This document shows, in pieces, positions 11,493-24,019 of a stretch of DNA of 64,000 bases. The notes beneath the pieces were generated by a model, which worked only from the letters and a program-made list of their open reading frames with translations, was not told where the DNA came from and searched no databases. Source of the DNA: Microstegium vimineum (lineage: Eukaryota; Streptophyta; Magnoliopsida; Poales; Poaceae); NCBI GenBank assembly GCA_022036555.1, contig CM039120.1, forward strand, positions 15,019,291 through 15,083,290, written 5' to 3'. Made by a program: the position numbers and the translations under genes. The first letter of the stretch is position 1. The number at the start of each line of letters is the position of its first letter.

Positions 11493-13336
11493 CTGCAGAT
11501 TTGCATTTTTGTCTGAAACTACTGAAACTTGAAAGCTACATACGTCAAAATGAAAGAAAACAGATAATCATACTCTGAATGTGATTGGAGTTTCATGCAG
11601 AGAAAATACTATTTACTCCCTTTATTTTAAATGTATGAAGTTTAACAAAAATATGCCATGAATTTCATATTATTTAAAAGATTGCAAATACTGGACCTAT
11701 TTAGATACATACATGACTAGTTACTACCTGGGCTTAAAAATTAACCTAAATTGACTATGGTTGGCTAGCTAGTTGACTAACAACTAGTTAAAGATTTAGC
11801 TAAACAATTAGCCTATCTAATGCTCTACATTTTGAATGCACTAGAGTTAATTTTTTCGTTAGCTAGCAATTAGCTTGTGTATCAAACTTGCCCTTATTCA
11901 GTGCTTAATTTTTTTTAGAAAGGCGACAAAAGCTTTGCTGATTTTTTATTAGACGAAAAAAAAGAAAAAGACAACATTATTTACAACGAAATATACGAAA
12001 GAAAACAAACTCAACAACTAAGGTACGAGGGCCAACTGCTCACACACACCGTGACCATATAAAAACAAATCCCTAGTTAACACAACCAAACCATACTCCC
12101 CATTGTCGATGGGCCTTATTGCCAATTGGTACTGTTGCATATCCTCTTTGTAGAGAAGAGTGACTTGTGGCAATTGTAGAGATTATTTTTTCAAAACCCC
12201 TTCTATTTTGTTCCTTCTAAATGTTCCATCAAAAATAGATTATAATTTCATCTATATTTTTTCTGTCTTCTTTGAAACTTAGTACGGTATTTACGACAGT
12301 AATTATGTAGTGCTTAACTTTTGCTAGTTTACCTATTTTACCGCTATTGTCCCACTAAGGCCCTCTTTGGCACGGTTCTTAGGGGCTCCAGCTCCTGACA
12401 CTGTTCATTATTGTAAAAGCACTGTAGCAAGGAGCCAGAGAAGCTACAAAACGTGGCTCCTCCGGCTCCTTCTCCTCCTAGTTCATTTCTTGTTTCGATT
12501 TTTGGACCGGCTCCTTGCTACAGTGGTGTACAGTGTCGCTACCTTGACTAGCAAGGAGGAGTCGGAGCCCCATAAAGCCGCATCAAAGAGGCCCTAATAT
12601 TCATGTGAAGCTAAGCTCCGCTACTATTCGAAGTAGAGACAGTATCTAGTAGTGCTTCGTATGTGACTACTGACAGGTCTACATTTACTAGTAGAATTTT
12701 TTACAGGTTCGTTATCCATAGGTCAACCGTAGGCAGATTGTACTGAAAATGGGTTGGGTTATTGCAAAGTGAAATGGGCGAGGCTAAGGTTATGGGCTTG
12801 AACAATTTCAGCTCAGAAAGAATGGATGCACGAATCGTCGGCTGAATACGGCCCAAACTAGAATTTGAGAAGGCATGGGCTACTTTGCGTAGCTGAACTA
12901 TGATGAGTTGCTCACAGAAGTTCATCGTTTTTTTTTTCTTATAAAAAAAGCAGTTCAGCTTTTGGGCTTCACATATCACATTGACCAGAAGAAAATTAGT
13001 AATCCTCAACTAATGAGGACCTTTTACTCCTCTCATAAAATAAATTGAAAGGGCTTTGTTTCTATGAAATTGTTCGTTCTCGTAGAAACATGAATGGAAA
13101 GTTTTATATCCCAATCGAAACATAATATGCAAAGTTAAATGGTTTGCACCTAAATATACCATGAAACCAAACCAAAATAATCCATGGAAATATAATCCAA
13201 CACATTTTGAACATTGCTCACTGATTTATAAAAATAAAATGGATTTCATTCGCAACTTTTATTTATTTACGCCCCTGCATAAAAAACAGAGCCTCAGAAC
13301 GCACAAAATTAAAGAGAGCAGGTGAAGGAAGGTTAC
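11493..13336 (-). other. Intron of the LRR receptor kinase (1844 bp)
   Basis: The donor is CACG|GTAACC with last exon base 13337, and the acceptor is TGCAG with first exon base 11492. This phase-1 junction in the kinase domain after LLHG keeps the protein alignment continuous. The intron hosts a Tourist-like MITE (12359-12594). Near 11911-11990 a T-rich then A-rich stretch resembles the reversed 3' end of a retroposon but could not be assigned. A one-sided CTCCCT Stowaway-like end occurs near 11617 without a partner. Confidence 0.85.
12359..12594. mobile_element. Tourist-like (PIF/Harbinger) MITE in the kinase intron, 236 bp
   Basis: The left end GGCCCTCTTTGGCACGG pairs with the inverted right end GGGCCTCTTTGATGCGG. 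TAA flanks both ends (12356-12358 and 12595-12597), the classic TWA-type duplication. The interior has GGAGCC/GGCTCC phrases like those in the MITE at 8258-8585. There is no coding capacity. Confidence 0.85.
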
Positions 13337-14779
13337 CGTGCAGGAGTTTGGCGAGGCTGCCGTTGCTCTGGAACTCGTACACCACCAGCTTCTCCTGCAT
13401 GGCGCAATAGAACGCCAGCGGCGGCAGCACGGCCGGGTGCTTGGCGAGCCCCACCCGCTCCATCCTCCGCCGGAACTCCTCCTCGTCCACCGCCGCGTCC
13501 TTCACGCGTTTCACCGCCAGGGCCGCGCCGCCCGGCACCATGACCTTGTACGAGCTCCCGAACCGGCCCCGGCCCAGCAGCTCCGCGGGGGACTTGAGCA
13601 GGTCCTCGAACCGCAGCTCCTTGGCCGCCGCCGCCGCGGCGTTGGACGTGATCGAGGCTGTGCCTGACCGGCGCAGCACCACCAGTGAGGCCGCCGGCAC
13701 CCCGTCCTCCTCGGTGGCCATGCTGTGCTCGCCCGACGTCGTCAGCGAGTAGGCCGTCTTGCTCCTAGGGGTCGCTGACGCCGATGCCGTGGTCGTGGTC
13801 GTCGTCAGCTTGCTGCTGTCGTACACGCTCCGGCCTCCGCCGAGCTTGGACTTGAGCCCCAGCTTGTTCCGCTTCTTCTTGAAGCAGATCTTGTACAGGA
13901 CGAAGGCCAGTATGGCGGCGCCCAGGAGGACGTACCGAGGTACATGACGATCTTACGCACTGTTCTTTTCTTCTTGTCCTTGTCATTGTCACCGTCCTTC
14001 CCGTCGTCGTCGGACGGCGGGCAAGGAGCGAGGAAGTCCCCGTCGTCCCCGTCGCATATGCCAGCGGCGTTAGGCAAGAAACTCCCTTTGCCGAATCTGG
14101 TGGCGTTCTTGGGGATTGGTCCGGTGAGGTTGTTGTTGGACACGTCGAAGCTGAGGTCTTTAATGTTGCTGAGGTTGAAGTCCGGGATCGTGCCGTCGAA
14201 ATGGTTGTCGTTCGCTAAGAACCTCTCCAGCCCAAGCTTGCTGAGGTCGCCCGGAAGTTCTCCGGAGAAGTTGTTTCTGGAAACTTGGATGACGCGTAAG
14301 CCCTTCAACTCGGCGAGTGAAGGCGGCAGGTTACCTGAGAGTTGGTTGCCGCTGACGATCAGGTGGGTGAGTCCCGAGCAGGCCGAGATGCCCTCGGGGA
14401 GGCCGCCGCGCAGGCTGTTGTTGTCGAGGTTCAGCACGCGGAGAGCCGGCGCGGCGCAGAGCTGCGCCGCGTCGATGGTGCCGTTCAGGCCCTGTACATC
14501 AAGGTCTATCCTCTTGATGTGGCCGTCGTTCCCACCATCGTCGAAGCACTTGACGGTTTTGCTCCACTGCGAGATATTGTTGCCGGGAACGCAAGGGTTT
14601 ATCGCCGCGTTCCACCCTAGCCTGATCGCCGTCTGGCCGCCGTCGTCCCCGGCCAGCGCGGTCAAGAAGCTGACGAGCGACGCCATGACAGTAGGCGATT
14701 CGTCACCTCGCACCCGACAAGCGCAACACACAAGCAGCACTACGAGTGCTGCTGCAAGTGCAGTGAGAACCTTCGCCAT
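13337..14779 (-). CDS. LRR receptor-like kinase, exon 1 (signal, LRRs, TM, N-lobe), frameshifted
   Basis: The chosen start ATG at 14779 opens a signal peptide (MAKVLTALAAALVVLLVCC). It is followed by an N-terminal LRR cap and about five LRRs with NxLxGxLP spacing (for example LRVLNLDNNSLRGGLP and LTHLIVSGNQLSGNLP), an acidic/lysine linker, a membrane helix, a basic stop-transfer KKKRNK, and the kinase N-lobe. The N-lobe has a P-loop GRGRFGSSYK and the lysine in ALAVKRVKD. The frame changes at about 13934/13935, between codons for VMYLG and the rest of the helix, where one base is missing. Counting that base, exons 1 and 2 give exactly 685 codons. As read, the product would lose its anchor and kinase. 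An error in the sequence is a real alternative. The family is LRR-III receptor-like kinases at the plasma membrane. Confidence 0.88.
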
Positions 14780-15697
14780 AAACACGGGCTCAGGACGACG
14801 GAGCAGCAACGGAATGCCTGATTGTCTAACGCCTACGAGCTGGACATGGCAAGGAAGGCCGAGTGAGATGCCAGGAGTTTGAAGCGTCCGCGTGCGCGGG
14901 GTCTCAAAAGCCCGCGCCAAAGCTGGCTCGTTCGAAGCGGACGATGGGGCGGAGGCTACGAAGCAGGGGAAGGGCCGGGTCGCCTTGTGCAGACGCGGCA
15001 CAGCAGGGGACAGGCAGGAGCGGCCAAACGGCAGTGTTGGAGGGGCGCCGGGTGCCGGGCAGGCGCCTCCGTCCGCGTATGCCGGCCGGCAGCCCTGGGC
15101 GACGGCACGAACAGGTCCGGCACTCCGGTTAGCGGGCGTGTCGACGTCGTCGTTGCTGAAAATATGTATCCCGAAGTCGACAGGGAATAATCCGGCTTGA
15201 CGTTGCTGAACTTGACATATGTCTGAAGCTGCTGTTACTTGCGGTTATATATAATCTTCATTTTAAGATGATTGGTTGTGCTTCTAACTCGGAGTTGGCT
15301 GGCACTGATGATGAGAGAATGATCTGGTCAGGGGTCGGGGTTTGCCATATTATCTTTGTATATACTGTATATATCACTAGACAGTAGACACAGATTCGGT
15401 GCTGATCCAACAGTGACAGCTCCGTACCGCATACGCACCGGCCGGCCGCCATGGTGCCGGCGCCTCTCAATGCACCAATGCCTTCACCTAGGGCCTATCC
15501 GTCCACTTCCCCAGCCATAATAAGCAGGGACCATCGGAGAAAAGAAAAAAAAACACTCAAAATTGCTCACACACGGGCAGACCAAAGAAATTGAGTGCTT
15601 TACTTTCGAACCAATATTATAAGCTAATTGCAATTCCTTTTGTACCATTAAAAAAGTTCTAAAGTTTTTTTAAGACAAAACTCCAAGCCACTACGAT
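14780..15697. other. Upstream region of the LRR receptor kinase
   Basis: This contains the 5' UTR and promoter of the minus-strand kinase. The reading frame stays open without a stop for 74 codons upstream of the chosen ATG (to 15001), but that stretch lacks a signal-peptide character and is taken as 5' UTR. No other gene is supported. Confidence 0.5.
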
Positions 15698-16493
15698 CAG
15701 GGTCGTTCCTGAGATTTTTGAGGCCTAGGTCGAATACGAATAAGATTTTTTTTCAAATTATATATACTCCCTCTGTGTCTAAAAGAATCAATTCTTAGAA
15801 TCCGTGTCACTCAAACTTTTGTTTAACATTGATTATCTTTATAGAAAAATATAATAACATATATGATTTAAAATAAGCACCATGTGAAAGTATGTTCTAT
15901 AATAAATCTAATGATACTAGCTTGTTGTCATAATTTTTTTTCTAGAAATTTGGTCAAAGCTAAATTTTTTTTAACTTAATACAACTATAGAAATTTATTA
16001 TTTCAGAGACGGAGGGAGTATATTTCAATATATGTAAATATTGACTTGTAAATACAAAATTATTTAGAAGATACTAACATTCAATACACTAAAATAACTT
16101 ATATATAATATCTAAAAGTTTATAAATGGACAAATGTAATAATAAAGTACTTGCTTACTAGTTAACATTATTTTAAATAATTTTTTAAAATATTTTGAGA
16201 AGCAAAACTGCAAAGTCATTGATCAAATATAGGTTTCCCACTATTCTAAAATTTAAATAAATACACATTTTTAATAGTTAAGAAGTAAAATATATGTAAT
16301 CTATAAATAAATTAATGATTCATGATATATACACCTCTAATCAATCATGGATTGTTTCTACCGGTGTTTGTTGTACAACTTGTACTTATAATATATACTA
16401 ATACTAGTACTAATGAGCTACATGAAGTGAGGCCTATGAAAAGCTGAGGCTTAGGGCGGTGGCACACTCTGCCCACCCCCAGGACCGGCCCTG
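15698..16493. mobile_element. Non-autonomous hAT-like element, 796 bp, with 8-bp target duplication
   Basis: The left end CAGGGTCGTTCCTGAG is an imperfect inverted match to the right end (CAGGGCCGGTCCTGGG on the other strand). The flanks carry a perfect 8-bp duplication ACTACGAT (15690-15697 and 16494-16501), the hallmark of hAT transposition. There is no transposase. A Stowaway MITE is nested inside at 15767-16018, so the hAT-like element is the older of the two. Confidence 0.88.
15767..16018. mobile_element. Stowaway MITE nested in the hAT-like element, 252 bp
   Basis: The ends CTCCCTCTGTGTCTAAAAGA and its inverted partner (CTCCCTCCGTCTCTGAAATA on the other strand) are Tc1/mariner-type Stowaway termini. 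TA flanks both sides (15765-15766, 16019-16020). The interior is AT-rich and non-coding. Confidence 0.9.
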
Positions 16494-16636
16494 ACTACGA
16501 TTGCTTTGTGCCTTAGTTTTCTATCAAGTGGGTTCAAGCACACTAATAATGTCTATGGCATCCTCTAGTTGTTGGGCTTAACAAAACCACCACACCCCAA
16601 CTCTCTTATCTCTCACTCACTTTGTGTTGACTCAAG

Positions 16637-16655
16637 CTCTCTCTCTCTCTCTCTC
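16637..16655. repeat. CT microsatellite
   Basis: A run of CT dinucleotides lies within a pyrimidine-rich stretch that continues to about 16690. No gene start could be tied to it. Confidence 0.85.
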
Positions 16656-18279
16656 ACCTCTCGTTCAGTCAACTTCTCTCTCTTTCTCACTAAAACCCTA
16701 GCAATGTAGGAAGAGAATAAACCATGTAAACCCCCCTCTATTCGCTACATGGGGTAGGAGGACGGATTGGACCAGGTAAGGAGGCGAAATAACGAAGACA
16801 AGAGTGGATGACCCTCTAGACTGACTCCCAAATGTGTGAGTTCTCCTATTCGATTGGTTCTCATTTCGCATAATGCTACTCTACAGCTCGTAATGAATTG
16901 ATTTGTTAGGATTGATATCGTTAGATACATAAACTTGTTGTTGTTCATCTATAAGATGGACCCCGTAGAGTAGCTACCACCTAGATATCAGGATAATAGC
17001 TTCCAATTCATGTGCGCAGTGGTTTTCCATAAACAAAGTTATTGATTCTGACACCACAAATTTAAAAGACCTTTTGGACGATACTTATTGATGGTAGTTA
17101 AAGCTCATCATATACCATCAATATAACTTGTATAAATGAATAAATATGATCACCAACATAGGTCTAGGGGTTTAAACTATCAAATTCTATAAGTTTTGGT
17201 GAATTTGTAAGTATAGGAGGATTTGATCAAAAAACAGATCATGTGGACCACATCGTCACAACAAATCACAATCATCCGTGACAAAACTTACTTATTGGGC
17301 CTCAAATCCACTGTTCAAGACAAACCACCGAAGATTGAGCCAAATGGGCCAAGGTTGGGAACGACTAGCCCCACCTGTGGGCCGACCAGCCTATGAGGCT
17401 TACCTCTCGGCCTCTACATCGTAGGTCAATTCTCCACCGCCTGTGAGAGTCCACCTCCACCATGTATCAAGGTTGGTTTGTATTGAGGGCAGAGATGATG
17501 AGTCGCCACGGATTCATTGGCCCACAAGCCCTCCTGGTGACCCTTATAAAAGAACCCCATACCTCCTCGATAAGGGGCAGCAATCATGACAAGAATAGTC
17601 CTCCACATTAGGATCTATCCTTCAATCGTCATCTATGAGCATCTTGCTATGATTTGGAAACAAAAAACAAATTAAGTTAAGTATTAATCGTCATCTATGA
17701 GCATCCAAAAAGTAAGACTTATACTTACAACACACAAGTAGTCGATATATTGAATCTCATCAACTTGAATTTCTTGAATGCCGTTAAGACCAAACATAGT
17801 GTTTTCCAATCTTTCAGCTAAAAAGGGGCACAAATAAAAATTTTATTGTTAGATGTTTATGAAATACATGAATGTATATGCATAATTTGTACATACCTTG
17901 ACGCCTCTCTTAACTAAAACAATAATCTTCTTCACCAATTCGTCGATATAGTATTTCAATCATGAGATCTTCATGGTATCTTCTCGCTAGTGGTTTCAGT
18001 ACAATCTATTATGTCTAAGAAAAAAAGCCGCAATCTATTGTTAGTCATACAATATTGTTGTTCTAAGAAAAGAAAAAGATTTCAAAGATGCTTACAAGAA
18101 AGGACACCGGGCTAGACACCTTCCGATTTTGAATGAAGATTTTTAGAAATTTCATCATATGATCAATTAATTTCCTACATTAGTTAGTGAAAACTAGCTT
18201 CTTTATATCGTAGACAACCGCCATTATTGCACTAGTAAGATAAAGTGCAGAGGTTGTAAAGATTGCAAAGCTAAATAAA
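16656..18279. other. Repeat-derived intergenic DNA, possible old LTR promoter near 17540
   Basis: No intact gene is visible. At about 17490-17600 a GC-richer block contains CCTTATAAAAGAACCCC, a good TATA box with the setting typical of an LTR promoter (U3 to R). No paired LTR was found, so an old Ty3-gypsy remnant is only suggested. The region from about 17640 may be the downstream part of the decayed coding region at 18280-18770. Confidence 0.35.
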
Positions 18280-18770
18280 GCTGATATAAAAAGCCTAACT
18301 TCTAGCATGTGGTCATTAACCACCCTAGCATGTGAAGAAACTTTTATAACAACCGCCATAGTCCAATTTGTGGTCTTTCACTCTGAAACAGCACAAAGAG
18401 CATCCTTCAGTATAGCATTTGGACATTCAAGAATCTATGGAGGTATATCAGTCACACCTCATGGAAGTCAAGTGAAATTTACAACGCACTTGGTGTCAAC
18501 ACAAGAGGAAGGTTTGGGTCATGATTGAATACAATAACATCTTTGTTACGACACTTAGCAGGCTTGCACAAATAATCTATCCATATGGAAAATTTTCTAT
18601 CAATGCATTCCAAAGAGATGTTAGGAAATGCACCAAACCCAATCTTTTTTATAACATTGATTGCTCAGTCTGATAGTTTTCCACTTAATTCTATCACACC
18701 TGGTCACCTCCCTTCAATCAAACAAACAACACTTGTGTCAACCATTTTCATTTTTTTGAGTCATGCCTAG
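18280..18770 (-). pseudogene. Decayed coding remnant of unrecognised transposon-type protein
   Basis: On the minus strand one frame runs from about 18760 to 18505 with only a few stops. It reads KMVDTSVVCLIEG, then AINVIKKIGFGAFPNISLEC and DRKFSIWIDYLCKPAKCRNK, ending in DVIVFNHDPNLPLVLTPSAL. A second frame continues with ILECPNAILKDALCAVSE near 18400. The 'IKKIGFGxF...DRKFxxWI' pattern resembles the N-terminal region of plant-mobile-domain or Ulp1-carrying transposon proteins, but I cannot name the family with confidence. Several stops and frameshifts make it non-functional. Confidence 0.4.
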
Positions 18771-21700
18771 TATTAAATTAAATGTTGATTAACAAGCAAA
18801 AAACATTGTCATAATAAGGTTGCAGAGATGAATACTAGTAGATGGGGCATTTCATCCTCATTTCAATTGATAGGGTACTCATCAGTTCTTGTAAAATTGT
18901 AATATCGTGATTTGAACATAAGCTCTAATACTAAAATAGATGATTAATAGATTCCTGCTCTTTGTAGAAAAGAAAAGTAGGATCTTCATATGCCACCCTC
19001 TCTAAAATCATGCAAGACCCTCCTTGAAATCATATTGCTGAATATTTGTATATGTGTGTCATATTGTTTCCAATATTCTTGGCACTCAACTAGGAGGTTC
19101 TCTGGATAATATTGGTCATTTTTGGCTTAGTAATAAACATAATTGCATTATCAATATGTGTACCTCTGTTGTTTGCTAGAGTTTATGGAAACTTTAGAAA
19201 CGACATGTGTTTTGAGAGAAAAATGTGGAAGAGCATGGTTGTGCTCCTACATAGCACAGCCGCGATGCTACAAAACTGGGTAATCCTATGTATTGTGCTA
19301 CATGGTTTGTTGGCATCAACTTTAATGGACGGGGGGCAATGCCCTAAAACTCTAAAAAAATATTCAGCAATAAGTACCCATCTGATCTACTGACCTGGAG
19401 AACTATAACAACAATTTCAGGCAGATAGAGGATTCATTGTTTCAAGCAGTTCATAAAATCTGCTCACCAGAGAACTACAACAACCCACTAGATGAATAAC
19501 CAGGTTCAAGATGCGATGATACATATATGGGTTATGATTGCAGCGTCCTCCTACTCTGTAGAAGACATCCCCGTGCGTGCAGTCTCTGCCTCCCATGCCA
19601 CCGTTTAGCCACAGTCTATGGCCGCTAACGTTGTCATTCTGAATTCTATGTTCAATCTTCTTTTTAGGGCTTGACCCGACCTTGAATTTTAACCAGGCCT
19701 GTGCTTTAAAAAAATCAAACGGTCAAAACAATCTTAACCTGGGTCAAAGGGTCAACACTAAGCCTACCTGAGGCGTTGGGAGATTAGTTCTTTGCTTGGA
19801 TTAGCCACCGCACATATGGTTTCATCGGGTGAGTGGCATGGTTTGTACATTAACAATATTTGTACCATTCAAAATACCATTCCCATTATAGAGCTCATTA
19901 CAGAATCTCTATCCAGTTAAGAGGCCTGGACACAGATCTTGCAGCCACAGTGAAAGCAACTAAGTAAAAAAATAATGAAAAAGTTAGTTAGAGATTTTGA
20001 TTCCCTAGATAGGCGAAAACATCTAAAACCAACATGTCAAAAGTCAAACAACTACCAAGGCAAAGAAACAGACTTTATGCGAAGACTTCGAGCTTTTCGG
20101 ATAGGTAGTTTCTTTATGACAAAACATAATGTTGCCTTAGGGGTGTCAGAAGATCAATTAGTTGAGCTTTATCTAAACTTGCTTGTGTGTTCGTTGTTCG
20201 CTCTCATAGTGGGTGCTCTAGTAGAGGGCCCCTAATAAGGGCGGATCACCTAGTGTAACGCTAGAGTAGTGTAGCATATATGTGGGGTCTAGGCTATAAT
20301 CTACCTTCATTTGCTTCGTACTCCATGATTAAAGGGTAGGCTACAGGTGGTGACAACCATGTCCATCGCTTATAATCCTTCACATATGGGTACAACATAG
20401 AGCTACAGGCTGACCTTGCTTGGTAAACCAGGTGTGATTTGGTGCACTAGGTAAGCAAGTAGAAGTAGAGTTTATCTATCCTAAGACTGAGAAGCCAAAA
20501 AATCCATGTCTACCCTTTCATAATTTACCCTTCTGTTGTCCTTGGATAAACTACCTAGAAGAATACACTTGTTCCCTATGGAGATATGATATCATGAATA
20601 CTTGTAGGTGAAGTGCTATGATGTTAATTTTGTATGCTTGTGGATTATTTCTGTACGCGTTAAGAAATACCAACAATTGGTCAAATTAAAATAGCCTTAT
20701 TAATAAAAAGTCCCAACCTTAGTAATAACATTTGATTCAACCTCTCACTTTGAAATGATGAATATTTGCTTTGTTGATACTTTGCAAATGCTTAGTTTAT
20801 AACTTAATACTCTTCTTAAGTTTTGAGTTTGTTGGTGTAAGATCTTGCTATGAACCAAAGCTTTGTTATGTGAATGCTAGACTAGAGTTTAAGTTGTAGT
20901 AGGATATGACATAACAAAGAATATAGTAAGATCTTATCCTATCCAAAGTAAAATTAAATTACCGGAGTGCTAATTTAAAAAATAAACTTGCTAAAGTTCC
21001 TCAATGATGAGAATCTCCTATCAAAGCCACACATGTTTCTACATGATATTAACTTTCTAAAAAAGCTTCTTTTTTTCTTTTGAGATTTGTCAAACCTTGT
21101 GCTGGACATGCACACTCGACATACTTATGTTGCTTCTACACTGGAAGCACGCAAAACATGCATGCCATCTTCTACCTCCAATCACTCCATAATAAATTTG
21201 AAGCATCCATCTTAGCAACCACTCAAGTCATAAAGGCATGAGCTATACAAAAGGAGATATAAAGAATAAAGATGGAAGAGAAAGAAAGAAAGATATCCAT
21301 ACTCCCATGCAATGTGTTAGAGAGGAGAACCATAAAAGTAGTACCGCTTCTATCATATCTTCCACACTTACACTTCTGGATCTAGTTGTATGACTCATTG
21401 CGCATTCGATACAAGTTCTTTACTTAACAATATATGCAATACAAGTGTGCCTTGTATTCATTCTTTACCTAGATATGAACTCCACATAAGCCAATAAGAT
21501 GTATAGGATAACACCATGGACTTGGTGAGTTTTCATACACCATTGAGAGACTTTTGAGTACCATTCAAGGAACTTAAACTTGACTTTTCAGAAAAATATT
21601 TGATCAAACTAAGGATGGGCAAATGGGCACTTTATATAGCTGTTTTGTCTTTCAACTTCTCATAGCAAGGCAAAAGCTATAAGCCTCATGAAGACTAAGG

Positions 21701-24019
21701 TAATATGGGTTAGTCTCTAATTACCAAATTATTAAATTCAAGAGAGAGAGAGAGAGAGTTGATTTGTGTGCAAGTATCTATGAGACATTGATATTCTAGC
21801 AACTTCTGATCTATTATTTTAAGTCTTCCTCTTTGCTTAGGACAAGCAAAAGGCAAGCTTGAGGGAGCTTGTTGATGGCCATTGCACACCATACTAACCA
21901 TCAACATTGCACCAAAAGTGAAGGTATAATCAATATTATAATGATGATCTTTGTTTCAAATAATGTGGTACCACTTGTACTTGGGAAATTATTTGAATTT
22001 AGGATTAAATGAAAAAAATCATCAAATCAAACACCAAGAGCAAGTGTGATGTGGTAGGGCCCTCAGGGGCCACTTGTAGGGTTGACTGACCTTACCGTGG
22101 ATCACCCAACCTACACCTAATCGGGTGACACATCATTGATCCATGCCAAAGGTAAGGAAACACACTTTGGAGACCGCCCATGCATTTATCCAAAGTCAAT
22201 TTATACAAGGGCTTAGAAGGAGATTTATAAGGATAGAAGGCCCACCATGGCATGTTTGAATAAAGAAAAAGTGGTTGCCCGCCTAGGATACCTGTCAGCC
22301 ACCATTGAGGAGTGTATTGAAGTGTAGGATCAAAGTCGATACATCCAAGTGGTATCTTGACCCCATGGGTACGCCGGTCTAACCAAGGTGCCACTACCTC
22401 TACACTCAACTAAAAATACCCTCTGCACTTATAAACTATAAAGGGGGGGGGTGTATTGGTGCCATATCATGATCATGTTCAAGTGAAATACCACTCCAAG
22501 GAAACAAATCACCTCTCTAGTAGTTAGGCTAGTATTGGGAGTTAGAGTCAAGTTGAGCTCTATTTGGAGTTTGAAAGTAGTCTTCAAAAGGTGGTATAGC
22601 TCTTGTACCAGTCCTCTTTTGTAAGACTTCCATTATTTGAATACATAATTCTAGCTACTTTACTTAAGTACTTTATTCAAGTGTGCTTTATTGAGTAGTA
22701 TACATGGAGCTTGTTATAAACTTAGTATCTTAGTTAACTACCTTGTTTAGTGCAGTTTTATCTAGCACGGGTTTCACTGCTCTTATAGAGTGCTCTTGTC
22801 TCATTTCTCTAGAGCTCAAACCATAGTAGTGAGTTTAAAGATTAAGCATGGTGCTTAGGCTATAGCTTTCCTATGTTCATGGCTTGAACCACTGATAGTT
22901 TGTGGTAGTTGGTAGGGGGTGACGGCCCTGTCCATCCTATGTATTCCACCATGTTTGGTCTAGTCCTTAAAGCATAGAGGTCATTGCATTACTACTTTAC
23001 CAATCTCGGTTGGTGTTTGGGCTATGTCTCGAAGTGCTATCAAATCACTCAATTTCTTAGTTTAATTGTGTTGGTATAGTTTATACCCAAGTTGCGCTTA
23101 GTAACATAAGTAAATTAAGTCTTTCTTCGTATTTTTTTTAGTTTATACTCGTTGTTCTCCCACTAGCTACACCTTTACTTTATTCCTTGCACCCTTACAT
23201 TACCTTAGTCGTAAAGCAACATGCGCCATTGCCATTTTGTCCCTGTCTAGAGTTAGATAATTGCCCGAGCCTTTTTCATAGAAATCCTATTCATCAATCA
23301 TATTAACCATATGCTTTCCTAGTGGCAAGATATAAATTCAAACTTAGTATACTCTTGAGCTAAGTGGTGCATCGATATATTCTATGTGCTTGTGAAATCT
23401 ACCAATAGAATATAAGAAATACCAACAATTAGTAACTCCTAGCCAAAGAGACCGAGGCTAGGAAAAAGAGAGTGTAACTAAACCTACAAATATTAGAAAA
23501 ACTAAATCTGACCAATTTGAAGAGGAGGATGTGGACAAGTATTTAATAAACCTTGAACCTAACAACAAAAATGTTGGTATGGACAAGGAGGGGTTGTACA
23601 TTGACATAGGTATCTAACCACAACCCAATGTTCACTGAAATGCTGACAGAGGTGAAGATTATGTTCCTAGGATAGACTCTAAATCTGACACTAACCCTGC
23701 ACACCCATAGAGTTACACATTTTCACAAGTGAACATTAGACATGTAACTTTGCACATAAGTAATATTTTGCATAATGTTTTTGCCCAAATAGACCCAAAG
23801 TTGTGAAATTATTTGTTGCTACATACAACACAATTCTCATATCCATAATAATTGAACCATAGATAAAACACAACAAACTTCTTAATGAAAAAAACTTCAA
23901 TATCAAATGCTCCAACTTTTAGTGGAAAAATTAACATAATAAGGTAACCATATCAAATGCTCCACATGGAATTAACTAGAGCAAGAATGAATACGAACTA
24001 AGATGAAATAATGATCAAA
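18771..24019. other. Long AT-rich intergenic region, probably decayed retroelements
   Basis: No gene is supported over more than 5 kb. A GA microsatellite lies at about 21740-21758. Two stretches, about 20240-20680 and 22760-23440, share features in the same order ('ggtggtgac...tgtccatc' phrases, then 'aagaaataccaacaatt'), which could be two very diverged LTRs, but similarity by eye is weak. A short TATA-like 'ctataaaggggg' occurs near 22437. Confidence 0.4.

Noticed and set aside
20000..20235. 86-codon frame starting MKKLVRDFDSLDRRKHLK
   Set aside because: No recognisable family and no supporting structure in surrounding repeat DNA.
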